24,674 bases of DNA, taken from positions 1 through 24,674 of IMG/VR virus record IMGVR_UViG_3300042385_000266; one strand, written 5' to 3'. This DNA comes from a virus. Below the pieces are notes generated by a model, which made no database searches, had not been told where the DNA came from, and saw only the letters and a list, made by a program, of their open reading frames with translations. Shown here piece by piece: positions 14,387-22,257 of the stretch (position 1 is the first letter of the stretch; every line of letters begins with the position of its first letter). A program made the translations under genes and the position numbers.

Positions 14387-14415
14387 ATTATAACATTTTA
14401 TTAGATTAGTTTAAA
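14387..14415 (-). promoter_or_regulatory. Promoter after the terminase gene
   Basis: The -10 is a perfect TATAAT (14387-14392), preceded by TGT to give an extended -10. A 17-base spacer leads to TTTAAA (14410-14415), a four-of-six -35 inside the end of the large terminase gene. The leader carries GGAGGT and leads to the ATT start. It would separate the secreted and lysis genes from packaging transcription. Confidence 0.5.
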
Positions 14416-16185
14416 CTGATCTAGGTATTCAAGTGCTTCTTTTGGTGGTTCTGGTCTAATCACATTGTTGTTAACAAACAGTTCTTTTGATCTATCTGAT
14501 TTAGGTCTATCTGCAAAAGTATGAACTTCAACTTCTAAATCAATATCTTTTGGAGTGTTAGCAATTGAACCAAATACAGCACCACAAACTGCGTCCGCTA
14601 AGTCTTTAGACTTTTTACGAGGATGATCAACTCTATCATTCTTCATAATTTTTAACTCAGTTAACTCTTCAAACAATAATTCAATTGAAGGCATTACTAA
14701 TCTTTCTTCATAAATAAGCATTGCCATATCTTCATAATGCTTTTTAGCAACTGAAACAGTATCCGTTCTCATTCCAACTGCCTTTAGTTCATTTTGAATA
14801 TCAAATGATTGCCAACGATCAAATGTTACCAAACCTATATTAAAACCAGTTCTTCTTAAGTTTTGAATCCATTGCTTTACTTCTGATAGGTTTACTGGAC
14901 CTTCTACTTTAGGTTCCCACCAAACCACTGCATCCACAACAACAATAGGAGCAACCTGTTCGTAATCTTTGATTACTTGAACGTTAACCCACTTTTCTAC
15001 GTGAGCAATGGCTACAGCACACTTGTCATGCTTTTGTGCCAAGTCAGCGTGAACATAATAGGTCTTATCTGGATCAGGTTTAAAGGCTTCATCAAATCTT
15101 TTAAAATTATCTATAGGGTTTCTACCAGTCATACAGGCTCTAACTTTTTCTGCCTGCTTGAAAAACGCATCTGATGAATAGGTTGGAACGCATGCAAAAC
15201 GCATCATTGCATCCCCAAGATCTGTATAGAAGGCTAACTTAAAGTCATCAATCTTTCTAGTTGGGTTAACTTCCCATGTTGGTCTTTTTAATGCAAATAC
15301 TCCAGGATACTTATATGAAACAATTTCATCTTCTTCCCACGAAATCTCAAATGTGTTTCCTACTTCATCTTCTGGTAATGCTGGATTTAAAATAAACTTA
15401 TGATTTTTTTCAATAACATCTTTTTCTAAAACAACATCATCATATCTTTGAGATATAAAATCTCCTACATACCTTGGAAAAGATAACAATACAACTTTCC
15501 CTAAATCTGGAAAACGAGAATCTACTGAGCCGCGAAATGCTTTATAAATATTTTCTGCAGTCTTACCTTGTTCATTTCCTGTGCCAACTTCAGAAACAAA
15601 ACCAGAAATCTCATCAAGCACTGCAAGCAAAAGGTTTAAACCCTCATGTGATTCTCTTTCTGAATGTCCAGAATAAACTGTAATAGATTTATTAAACTCT
15701 ACGCTATCTGCCTTTGCATAAAACTTTCCTATAAACCATGGAGACTTTTCAATCTTAGTTTTAAAACCTTTAAAGAAAACGTTCTTAGCCTGTTGTGCGT
15801 TAATAGCAACGTTAATTAAATCAATAGCATCTCCTGATGGTTTACCAAAATATTTAGCGGGATCTTTTAAACAAAGTAACTTATAAACAATATAAGAACA
15901 AGCAACTGTAGAAGTAAAATCCTTACCACTACCCTTACCTAACTGAAGAATGATTTCATTTTTAGTATACTTATTATAATATTCTGTACCTTCTTTTTCA
16001 CCCAACAAATCTATCAAATCTTCTTTTCTATAAATTTGACTCATAGCCTCAACTATGTCATACTGAATTTTAGATAGTGCAGGTTGTCCCAAATAGTCTT
16101 CGTGCTCAATAAATGTTTTAGCGTCTACTGGAATTTCTTCAAATGGATTATCTTTTAATACTTCTAAAAAATCATCAAACATCAT
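14401..16185 (-). CDS. terL: Terminase large subunit
   Basis: From the ATG at 16185 the product has 594 residues, with the packaging ATPase and nuclease domains in order. Walker A is GKGSGKD (about 83-89) and Walker B with the catalytic Glu is LLLAVLDEISG (about 186-195). The nuclease domain shows YYVHADLAQKHDK, VTFDRWQ and KSKDLADAVCGA with the metal-binding Asp residues. The enzyme drives DNA into the prohead and cuts it, working with the small subunit and portal. The start is chosen because it gives an 11-base overlap with the small subunit; a TTG at 16218 has no Shine-Dalgarno and overlaps by 44 bases. The gene after it is an exported protein rather than a portal, which is unusual. Confidence 0.92.
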   Translation of the reverse strand: MMFDDFLEVLKDNPFEEIPVDAKTFIEHEDYLGQPALSKIQYDIVEAMSQIYRKEDLIDLLGEKEGTEYYNKYTKNEIILQLGKGSGKDFTSTVACSYIVYKLLCLKDPAKYFGKPSGDAIDLINVAINAQQAKNVFFKGFKTKIEKSPWFIGKFYAKADSVEFNKSITVYSGHSERESHEGLNLLLAVLDEISGFVSEVGTGNEQGKTAENIYKAFRGSVDSRFPDLGKVVLLSFPRYVGDFISQRYDDVVLEKDVIEKNHKFILNPALPEDEVGNTFEISWEEDEIVSYKYPGVFALKRPTWEVNPTRKIDDFKLAFYTDLGDAMMRFACVPTYSSDAFFKQAEKVRACMTGRNPIDNFKRFDEAFKPDPDKTYYVHADLAQKHDKCAVAIAHVEKWVNVQVIKDYEQVAPIVVVDAVVWWEPKVEGPVNLSEVKQWIQNLRRTGFNIGLVTFDRWQSFDIQNELKAVGMRTDTVSVAKKHYEDMAMLIYEERLVMPSIELLFEELTELKIMKNDRVDHPRKKSKDLADAVCGAVFGSIANTPKDIDLEVEVHTFADRPKSDRSKELFVNNNVIRPEPPKEALEYLDQFKLI

Positions 16186-16708
16186 GGACAACTGTAACCA
16201 CTTCGCTTTCCCTGGCAATGCTTGAAAGTCGTCTCATGATTTCATCACGAACTTGTGGATACTCAGAAGCAACATCTTTTAATATGTTCATAAGTACTTC
16301 TTGCTTTCTTTCTATTTGTACCATTTCTTCTGCTAGTTCTTTATTTTCTAAAAGCCCTGCTTTTTGCAACATATCAATTCTTCTAGATTCAATATCCAAT
16401 ACCAACTTAATTCCCTGACTTTTGGCATTTAGGTTAGCACTTGTTGTTGCATCCTCAATAACCTCATAAGCCTTTGTAATTAATTTGCTATAGTGAGTAT
16501 CTGCAGCAACCAGTGCTTCTTTTGCTCTAGCACGAATTGCATCATTAGCGGAAGCCATAACCTTCCACTCATTAATTAAACTAACTACCTGTTGTCTTGG
16601 TATTGCAAGTTGTTTAGATATTCTTGTAGGATCATTTCCTTTAAGATATTCTTCAACAACTTTATTTACTTGATCTAAGTGTTGTACTAAATCTTGTTCA
16701 GTTGACAC
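16175..16708 (-). CDS. terS: Putative terminase small subunit
   Basis: The product has 177 residues and begins STEQDLVQHLDQVNKVVEEYLKG after a GTG start. An HTH-like segment (NDPTRISKQLAIPRQQVVSLINEWK) lies near residues 25-49, followed by long helices that could form the oligomer core (SANLNAKSQGIKLVLDIESRRIDMLQKAGL). This is the usual layout of small terminases, which recognise the packaging site. The start is GTG at 16708, with AAGGA eight bases upstream and a short overlap with the SGNH gene stop; a longer frame to 16810 would run deep into that gene. Position immediately before the large subunit is the strongest support. Confidence 0.75.
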   Translation of the reverse strand: MSTEQDLVQHLDQVNKVVEEYLKGNDPTRISKQLAIPRQQVVSLINEWKVMASANDAIRARAKEALVAADTHYSKLITKAYEVIEDATTSANLNAKSQGIKLVLDIESRRIDMLQKAGLLENKELAEEMVQIERKQEVLMNILKDVASEYPQVRDEIMRRLSSIARESEVVTVVHDV

Positions 16709-17750
16709 TATTTTTTTCCTTATACATCTTATATAACATATTTGCCCATACGTGATGAAATGCTGTGCCGTAATGTCTGCCATCTCTTGCAACCATTGTA
16801 AATGTATCATCCTTATGGTTATTGCTATATTCGAACACCTCTTGTTCTATTTTGTTCATCGTATTTGGATCAGTAGTAATATAGTAGTTGTCTAAATTAC
16901 ATAAACTTAAAAATGCATCTGTTCCTCTAACATAAGAAAATATAAATAACTGTATGTTGTGAGACTTACAATATATTTCTAAAAACATTAAATATTGATA
17001 TAAATATATTGATAGAGTTGAAGTAAACATTGCTAAGGTTGAATTTTGTTTTACTAAAGAATGTCTATAGTTTTCGTTCAAAGAATAAAACAAATCTATT
17101 GGATCCATTGGTCTATCTAGTTCATCAGCATTATCTGAATTTAAAGCGTAGAATCTGTTTAAATCTGGCAAGTCTAAAAATATTACATCTGGATTACCAT
17201 ACTTATCTATGTATTTAAAAGTGCTTGCAACAATGTCAAAAACACCTTTTCCAGGAGTACCTATGTTGTAGTATCCAGAAACCTCTTCGTCTTTTCCAAT
17301 TAATTTGTGCAATAAGTATGACCAAGTTTCTTTTGTATACAATCCTTGTCCGTAGGTTACTGAACAACCATTAAAAAATATGTGCTTGCCCTTATGTTCT
17401 TTTGTAAATTCATCTGATCTAAAGCCCTGCTTGTTTGGAACAAACTCATCTTCTGGAAAATCAACCCACAACTGAGTTGTATCTAATTTTTTAGAATCTT
17501 TATATAGTCCTTCTATTAAATTATTCCACCCAGTTAACTGTCTTGCAAATGGTAGTTCTACTTTTTCATTTTGTAATAAAGCCTTATAACTTTGTTTAGA
17601 AACTTTTGAAAACTGTTTGTTCAAAGTTTCATACATATTTATTCCATCTTGTCTATCTAAAGGATGGTATTCGGCTGCTGCTGGTGTACTAAAAGCAATT
17701 TCTTTCATGTCCTCATCTGTTCTTGTTTTATCTATGTCGTGACCTTCCAT
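16698..17750 (-). CDS. SGNH-like hydrolase next to the terminase genes
   Basis: The product has 350 residues from the ATG at 17750. GGGAG lies nine bases upstream, whereas it would abut the alternative ATG at 17759. The C-terminal two thirds carry the SGNH blocks: FFNGCSVTYGQG with the Ser nucleophile at about 130, YYNIGTPG, DLPDLNRF and VARDGRH with the DxxH pair. The first 110 residues are a separate, polar region without a recognisable domain. It resembles the protein at 2946-3776. Cytosolic location is expected. Its insertion between DNA-metabolism genes and the terminase pair does not follow standard phage order. It may act on the same substrate as the carbamoyltransferase operon or on a virion component. 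Confidence 0.75.
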   Translation of the reverse strand: MEGHDIDKTRTDEDMKEIAFSTPAAAEYHPLDRQDGINMYETLNKQFSKVSKQSYKALLQNEKVELPFARQLTGWNNLIEGLYKDSKKLDTTQLWVDFPEDEFVPNKQGFRSDEFTKEHKGKHIFFNGCSVTYGQGLYTKETWSYLLHKLIGKDEEVSGYYNIGTPGKGVFDIVASTFKYIDKYGNPDVIFLDLPDLNRFYALNSDNADELDRPMDPIDLFYSLNENYRHSLVKQNSTLAMFTSTLSIYLYQYLMFLEIYCKSHNIQLFIFSYVRGTDAFLSLCNLDNYYITTDPNTMNKIEQEVFEYSNNHKDDTFTMVARDGRHYGTAFHHVWANMLYKMYKEKNSVN

Positions 17751-17751
17751 T

Positions 17752-18027
17752 TTACACATCTCCCTTTTTATAAACTTTTGAAACCTTAAGTAAAATTAAA
17801 TATCCAATTAAATCATCTAAATCATTGTCCCCATAAAACTCAGAACCTCTTGATATCCTAGACAACTTGTCATCAATTCTTATTTTTATCTGCTCATCTG
17901 AACTTGCTTTAGAAAATACTCTAATTGGATCAAGTGCAGAATCACCATATGATTTGTTTTTTTCAATAAGCATGCTCTTTATATTATCGCAAATATTAGC
18001 AATTGTATCTTGAGTTAAGTTGTTCAC
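17752..18027 (-). CDS. Nmad1/DUF1599-like small protein
   Basis: The product has 91 residues. EKNKSYGDSALDPIRVFSKAS, IRIDDKLSRI and DLDDLIGYLILLKV follow the pattern of the family called DUF1599 or nucleotide modification associated domain 1: K-x-x-Y-G near the start, a charged helix with D-K-x-x-R, and a C-terminal D-x-x-G-Y helix. That family is frequent in phages and has been linked by gene neighbourhood to nucleotide or base modification, without settled biochemistry. The start is GTG at 18027, overlapping the previous stop as GTGA. Confidence 0.7.
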   Translation of the reverse strand: MNNLTQDTIANICDNIKSMLIEKNKSYGDSALDPIRVFSKASSDEQIKIRIDDKLSRISRGSEFYGDNDLDDLIGYLILLKVSKVYKKGDV

Positions 18028-18182
18028 CTTTTTGATTTCCTTAATCTAAACTTAGCCAAATAAACGTATACTGTTTCAACACTACATCCACACTCCTTGG
18101 CAATTTCTTCTGGTGATTTTCTATCCATAAGATATCTCTTACGCATAAAAACTTCGCTACTATACATTTTACCAGAAGCCAT
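18024..18182 (-). CDS. Small HTH DNA-binding protein
   Basis: The product has 52 residues from the ATG at 18182, just inside the end of the preceding gene; a longer frame to 18275 would overlap it by over 90 bases. Residues 25-48 (SPEEIAKECGCSVETVYVYLAKFRLRK) form a clear helix-turn-helix of the sigma-region-4/homeodomain-like kind, with a Lys/Arg tail. It may be a transcription regulator for the phage or a DNA-binding accessory to the nucleases around it. The next gene starts within its stop. Confidence 0.7.
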   Translation of the reverse strand: MASGKMYSSEVFMRKRYLMDRKSPEEIAKECGCSVETVYVYLAKFRLRKSKR

Positions 18183-18183
18183 A

Positions 18184-18828
18184 CTATTCATCATCCTCTG
18201 TATCAATAATATCATAGTTATAGGAGTTAGAGTCTTCTGTAGTCCATTTGCTGTACCCTTCGACATCCCAAGCATTTGTATTGATCAATCTATCAATTAC
18301 TAATGATTTTTTAGTAACAAATGATGGCTCGTATAAACGAACCCTATTATTTGGCTGTATAGCAAAATTACCATCATCGCGTTGAATAACATGCCCACAC
18401 TTATGCTGCCCTGGGTTTTCGGAGTATCCATCATCTAGTATATTGCTATCTGGACTGTGCCAGTCTAAAGTAAACAAGTACTTTCCAAATATATTTTGTT
18501 TAGTTCTGTCTAAATATGACATCTTCATATTACTTAAATTTTCAAACTTAGTTACTGATATATGTGAACTAAAAGAATTCCAAAGAACTAAATTATACAA
18601 TGGTTGTTCTGGGGTATCTGGCTTAGTACAAAAAGCATTAATTGGCATTCTCCACCAAAGGCCACCATCCTCCATCAAGAAATGAAACAACGGACTTCTT
18701 GATTTTACACTTGACACACCAAAAATTACCACAGGAAAATATTGATCATGAGAGTCTTGTTGATCTCTTAAAAAATTACCTCTAACATAACATTCTATTG
18801 GTGGAATGTTTGCATTTAACTCTGGCAT
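18184..18828 (-). CDS. Unknown phage protein, 214 aa
   Basis: I do not recognise this protein. It begins with an IECYVRGNFLRD strand and a VVIFGVSSVKSRSPLFHFLMEDGGLWWRMP stretch, and has several Cys and His (for example PGQHKCGHVI) and an acidic end (DTEDDE). There is no signal peptide or membrane segment. The ATG overlaps the RuvC gene's stop (TAATG). The company of RuvC, a Cas4-like nuclease and an HTH protein suggests a role in DNA replication or recombination, and the C-terminal acidic tail would suit a single-strand-binding type protein. This is inference only. Confidence 0.6.
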   Translation of the reverse strand: MPELNANIPPIECYVRGNFLRDQQDSHDQYFPVVIFGVSSVKSRSPLFHFLMEDGGLWWRMPINAFCTKPDTPEQPLYNLVLWNSFSSHISVTKFENLSNMKMSYLDRTKQNIFGKYLFTLDWHSPDSNILDDGYSENPGQHKCGHVIQRDDGNFAIQPNNRVRLYEPSFVTKKSLVIDRLINTNAWDVEGYSKWTTEDSNSYNYDIIDTEDDE

Positions 18829-19415
18829 TATTCCTCAATCCTCATGGCCTTGTTCCAATTGTTAATAGCCCAATGACCTATAGCACAGGCATCAGCAACA
18901 TCATTATCACTTATATTTTTATCATATATAGTATTGACAAACCTTATAGTTCTTTCTTTCCTTAAATTTCTTTCATATGTTTTGTACCAAGACTCTGACT
19001 TGCCAGGGTTTTGACTTGCAATTAATATTCTTTCTTCTTTTGATATCTTCTTATTACCTATAAAGTTTTGCCATGTGATTGGTGATACTGATCCTATTGT
19101 TGATACCCCGCAAACTTTTAAAGCACCTATAATGGCACCCTGTACAAGGGCTAGATCTGCAGCAGTTTTTGGACTATTCATAAATACTGTATGCTCTATA
19201 ACCACAGCATCTATATCATAAAGATCAAATAATGCCTGAGTCTTTATGCAAGCATCCCCAACCTTTTCATATGTTGTATTACCAGTAAAATTAATCTTTC
19301 CAAAAAAACCAAGTTGTTTGTTATTATAAACAGAAAAAGCCAAACTATTTGTGCTTGCATCCATTGCACAAATATTATTAGGCATAATCTCTAGGCCCCA
19401 CTTATTCTTTGTCAT
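18828..19415 (-). CDS. RuvC-like Holliday junction resolvase
   Basis: The product has 195 residues. The RNase H-fold acidic residues are at the usual places: Asp19 in ICAMDASTNS, Glu74 in AVVIEHTVF, and Asp172 and Asp175 in SDNDVADACAIGHWA. These coordinate two metal ions and cut four-way DNA junctions. In phages such enzymes resolve recombination intermediates and branched DNA before packaging. The ATG at 19415 has AGGA ten bases upstream and overlaps the zinc protein gene by 14 bases; an inner ATG at 19385 is possible. The next gene starts in its stop. Confidence 0.85.
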   Translation of the reverse strand: MTKNKWGLEIMPNNICAMDASTNSLAFSVYNNKQLGFFGKINFTGNTTYEKVGDACIKTQALFDLYDIDAVVIEHTVFMNSPKTAADLALVQGAIIGALKVCGVSTIGSVSPITWQNFIGNKKISKEERILIASQNPGKSESWYKTYERNLRKERTIRFVNTIYDKNISDNDVADACAIGHWAINNWNKAMRIEE

Positions 19416-19686
19416 TAATAATAATCCTCATTTTCTTTAAAGCCTTAACAACTTCTACTGGATTAATTAAACAAAAAGTACATATTGGTTCATCATTATA
19501 TATTGACAAATCATTGCCACAGTTTTTGCACTTTCTAGCCTTACCAATTCTTTTTTGTCTACGTGAAATAACATATCTTTCAGCAATTTTTTCTTTAGTT
19601 GCAGCCTCTCTGCATTCCTCAGAACAATATATCTGATATGTTACTTTTGCTTTAAATTTATTTTCACACCATTTACAGTTCTTCAC
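19402..19686 (-). CDS. Double zinc-finger protein
   Basis: The 94-residue product has two zinc sites: Cys4-x2-Cys7...Cys21-x3-Cys25 and Cys53-x2-Cys56...Cys69-x2-Cys72, separated by a basic helix (ISRRQKRIGKARK). This points to nucleic-acid binding or a cofactor role for the flanking nucleases. The start is taken as GTG at 19686, with GGAG seven bases before it; a TTG one codon earlier is possible. It overlaps the Cas4-like gene at its start and RuvC at its end, so the three are probably made together. Confidence 0.75.
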   Translation of the reverse strand: MKNCKWCENKFKAKVTYQIYCSEECREAATKEKIAERYVISRRQKRIGKARKCKNCGNDLSIYNDEPICTFCLINPVEVVKALKKMRIIINDKE

Positions 19687-20512
19687 CAAGGTTCTCCAAG
19701 GAATCTATTTTAATAGTTCCCGCCTCTGCTTCAGAACATGCTTTTTGAATTGGACATCTTGCACAAATTTTTGAGTTAGATCTATAATTCCTTTTAGGAA
19801 TAGTTTGATCAACCCATGCTTTGCGAACTGTTCTCATCCAATCAAATGCCTGGTTAACCCACCTGCGGTAATGATCGTTTAGTTCAATAGGAAGTGTAAG
19901 CAATTCATGATTATTTTTATTTTCATAAATCAATACACCCTTATCTTTTTTAAATACTTTCATATAAATAAGAACTTGTTTTAAATGATCCATCTTTGGT
20001 TTTCTATGCATTTTTCTATATTCAAAACCTTCATTTGGCACAGTTTTAATTTCGCCAACAATGTCAGTTCCGTTGTAATGCAACATAGCGTCTGCAAATC
20101 CATTGATAGGAGGATCTTCAGATCTTACAGCCAACTCCATTGCTGGATGTATTTGTTTATTATACTTTCTTGGCTCTGGATCCATTTCTAAATCTTCAGC
20201 AAGAACACCAGATTTTAATAAAGCATCTTGAATTCTACCGTGACTTAGATTACCACCTGTTCTGTTAGCAACACCGTAAGCATCTGCGTTATCTTCCCAC
20301 ACAGTTCCTTCAAAGGCTAAATACCAAAATCTTGCACACTCACCATGGTTCCATACTAATGTTGATGGAGAAAAACTATATTTTTTTGCATACTTAGGTT
20401 TTAAGTTTGCAGTATATCCTTTTTCAATTGATTCAATTAGACCTTTAGTAAAGTCTACATCGCCATTATGTATTTCTTTTTTAATCATAACTTGCTGTAA
20501 TAAATTTTTCAT
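19673..20512 (-). CDS. Cas4/RecB-like PD-(D/E)XK exonuclease with Fe-S cysteines
   Basis: The product has 279 residues. Nuclease motifs are His91 (SHGRIQ), Asp141 (GFADAML), Glu154-x-Lys156 (VGEIKTV) and the Q-x3-Y motif at 179-183 (QVLIY). Four cysteines, one before the core (Cys59) and three at the end (Cys250, Cys253, Cys259), are arranged as in Cas4/AddB, where they hold a 4Fe-4S cluster. Expected activity: single-strand exonuclease or DNA-end processing in recombination. There is no CRISPR array or other cas gene here, so this is a phage replication/recombination enzyme rather than part of a CRISPR system. AGGA precedes the ATG, and an extended -10 promoter lies just upstream. Confidence 0.85.
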   Translation of the reverse strand: MKNLLQQVMIKKEIHNGDVDFTKGLIESIEKGYTANLKPKYAKKYSFSPSTLVWNHGECARFWYLAFEGTVWEDNADAYGVANRTGGNLSHGRIQDALLKSGVLAEDLEMDPEPRKYNKQIHPAMELAVRSEDPPINGFADAMLHYNGTDIVGEIKTVPNEGFEYRKMHRKPKMDHLKQVLIYMKVFKKDKGVLIYENKNNHELLTLPIELNDHYRRWVNQAFDWMRTVRKAWVDQTIPKRNYRSNSKICARCPIQKACSEAEAGTIKIDSLENLGEEL

Positions 20513-20529
20513 GTTTGTCCTTTTAATAT

Positions 20530-20538
20530 AGTATAGCA
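20530..20538 (-). promoter_or_regulatory. Extended -10 promoter of the nuclease operon
   Basis: The minus strand reads TGCTATACT, an extended -10 with five of six hexamer matches, in the 28-base gap between the unknown gene ending at 20541 and the Cas4-like ATG (20512). There is no matching -35 at 17-18 bases. AAAAGGA follows as the Shine-Dalgarno. Confidence 0.4.
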
Positions 20539-20540
20539 GA

Positions 20541-20852
20541 CTATCGCGTAATGTACTTAAGAGCAGAAACTAAATCATTAATTGACTCTGCAGCAGTATA
20601 ATATATATTCTTTTTTGCTCTATCGTTTTTATCAACATTGGTCATCCAAGTTGCTTTAAAGGACATCTTTGCTGCAATTGCTTGCAGTCTAACAATTTCT
20701 ATAGTTGCAACATTCATTGGTATATCTGGCTTAATAATAACCTTTGCAATAAATGTTAATGCTGTAGTTAATTCTTCATCTTGCATATACTCTGCTATTT
20801 CAGCAAGACCGTTAACCATCTCTAATGTTGTTTTACTGTTTTCAGTTTCCAA
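20541..20852 (-). CDS. Unknown helical phage protein
   Basis: The function is not recognised. The product has 103 residues from a TTG at 20850-20852, chosen because GGAGG (20861-20865) lies eight bases upstream and the overlap with the oxygenase stop is only 11 bases. An ATG at 20873 would add seven residues but has no visible Shine-Dalgarno. The protein is mostly helical, with a hydrophobic centre (ALTFIAKVIIKPDIP) and a basic patch (DKNDRAKKN), and no Cys. It is probably a small cytosolic accessory of DNA metabolism, transcribed with the oxygenase array and ending just before the nuclease operon. Confidence 0.6.
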   Translation of the reverse strand: METENSKTTLEMVNGLAEIAEYMQDEELTTALTFIAKVIIKPDIPMNVATIEIVRLQAIAAKMSFKATWMTNVDKNDRAKKNIYYTAAESINDLVSALKYITR

Positions 20853-21618
20853 GACCAAATCCTCCGTTGTCATTATCTGCTATTCCTAGTTTGTTTCCTT
20901 CTTCGTGATACTGTGTCCAACTTTGTTGAAATCTTGGATGTTGATTTAACTCATCAATATATTTTTGTCTTAATTCAGGGTGGTGTTGATTATCTATTGG
21001 GTTTTCATCTCCTAAAAATCTATAATTATCTGGAGGACAATAATCAAAACTAACTATCTCAACATATTCTCCAGGCTTCCAGTGTCTCTTAGGTCTCCAA
21101 TGAACTTGATTAACTGCACTAAACACCATAGCGTCACCGTTTTTAAGATCATAATGTTCACCATCAATAACTAGTTGCCAGTCATCAACGTTGCCACCAA
21201 TTTGATAATTAAAAGTAACTAGGTTCTCATCAGCATCAATATGTGGCGGAAGCGATGGTGCATACTTTCCGTCTCCATACTGCATATCATATTTAATATA
21301 ATTGTAGTGACATAGTTTTATTTCTTCTTTATATACTGGTTTTGCATACGAGTCCATAATATCTTCTATTTCTTTTGGACATTCAAATTCGATTAACTCT
21401 CTAGACATGATTGTAATTTTTTTAGGATAAAACCTATTCATGGCTGATATAGTTGCATCATCTGATTTAATTAAATCATCTACTACAATGTTTCTATTTT
21501 CTTCAATAGTGCTTCTTAACAAATCTGCTTGTTGTTGTGTAAAAGGTTTTTCAATATAAAATGGAAGTTTTTTATTATATTTATTAAAATCAGTTAAAAA
21601 CTTGTGCATCTCTGTCAT
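20842..21618 (-). CDS. 2OG-Fe(II) oxygenase-like, array member 1 of 5 (last in transcription)
   Basis: The product has 258 residues from the ATG at 21618, which overlaps the upstream stop as TAATG. His126 and Asp128 (PPHIDAD) and His173 form the iron triad, and Arg175 two residues later (VHWRPK) is conserved in the array and may help bind 2OG. The stretch WQLVIDGEHYDLKNGDAMVFSAVNQVHWRPKR is the family's beta-helix core. It is the longest of the five, with an N-terminal region of about 70 extra residues and a His/Gln-rich tail. It resembles the phage-type 2OG oxygenases rather than the two P4H-like proteins at 3861-5142. The substrate is unknown. Confidence 0.75.
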   Translation of the reverse strand: MTEMHKFLTDFNKYNKKLPFYIEKPFTQQQADLLRSTIEENRNIVVDDLIKSDDATISAMNRFYPKKITIMSRELIEFECPKEIEDIMDSYAKPVYKEEIKLCHYNYIKYDMQYGDGKYAPSLPPHIDADENLVTFNYQIGGNVDDWQLVIDGEHYDLKNGDAMVFSAVNQVHWRPKRHWKPGEYVEIVSFDYCPPDNYRFLGDENPIDNQHHPELRQKYIDELNQHPRFQQSWTQYHEEGNKLGIADNDNGGFGLGN

Positions 21619-22253
21619 TAGTATGATCCCTCTGTTGGGTTTGAACTGATACCTGGTGTTTGCTCCCACACATTATATTGGTAATCTCTTTTACCAATAA
21701 TCTCTTCTTTTTCTTCTGTGGATTTAAAATTATTAAATTTAGGAACAAAATGTAAAAATAAGGCCTCTAAAAATTCTTCATCTTTAAATTCTTTTTTAGG
21801 TCTCCAGTGAACTTGATGTGTTCCAGAAAATGTTAGTGCTTGGTTGTCATTAAGTTTAAATGTTTGTTCAGACTTCCAATTATCAACAACTATGTCCCAA
21901 TCAACATTAGATTTTAATTGCACATCAACTGTAAATCTTCTGCCATCAAAAGCATCATCTATGTGTGGAAATAGTAATGGATTAAACCATAACTTTTTAC
22001 AGTCAGATATTGTTTTTTGATATCTAGAAAAATTATATTCTGCAAGAACTAACCCTTCGCCAACAATATCTTCAGCAATTTTAGTAACTTTGTCTACAAT
22101 GTCTTGTGGCAACTCAATGTGCCAACTTACATAACTTAGGTATTGTTGAAAGTCTGTACGATCAGTGTTTTGCACTATATCGTATATTCTTTTTATTTCA
22201 CCTTCTGTAAAAAAGTTATCTACAACTTTATTTGGAGCATCCTTATAATTCAT
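21618..22253 (-). CDS. 2OG-Fe(II) oxygenase-like, array member 2 of 5
   Basis: The product has 211 residues. It begins with the 'KVVDNFFTEGEIKRIYDIV' opening typical of 2OG oxygenases of phages. Iron ligands are His97 and Asp99 (FPHIDD) and His149 (QVHWRPK), with Arg151. The middle part FTVDVQLKSNVDWDIVVDN corresponds strand by strand with its neighbours. All putative catalytic residues are present. The ATG is four bases after the previous stop, with a poor Shine-Dalgarno, so expression probably depends on translation of the preceding gene. Confidence 0.75.
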   Translation of the reverse strand: MNYKDAPNKVVDNFFTEGEIKRIYDIVQNTDRTDFQQYLSYVSWHIELPQDIVDKVTKIAEDIVGEGLVLAEYNFSRYQKTISDCKKLWFNPLLFPHIDDAFDGRRFTVDVQLKSNVDWDIVVDNWKSEQTFKLNDNQALTFSGTHQVHWRPKKEFKDEEFLEALFLHFVPKFNNFKSTEEKEEIIGKRDYQYNVWEQTPGISSNPTEGSY

Positions 22254-22257
22254 TTGT

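Noticed and set aside
16143-16418. Plus-strand frame opposite the terminase junction
   Set aside because: It is fully covered by the overlapping small and large terminase genes on the minus strand, with no ribosome-binding site.
19673-20512. Cas4-like nuclease as evidence for a CRISPR adaptation module
   Set aside because: No cas1, cas2 or array is present. Cas4-like proteins are common in phage recombination modules.
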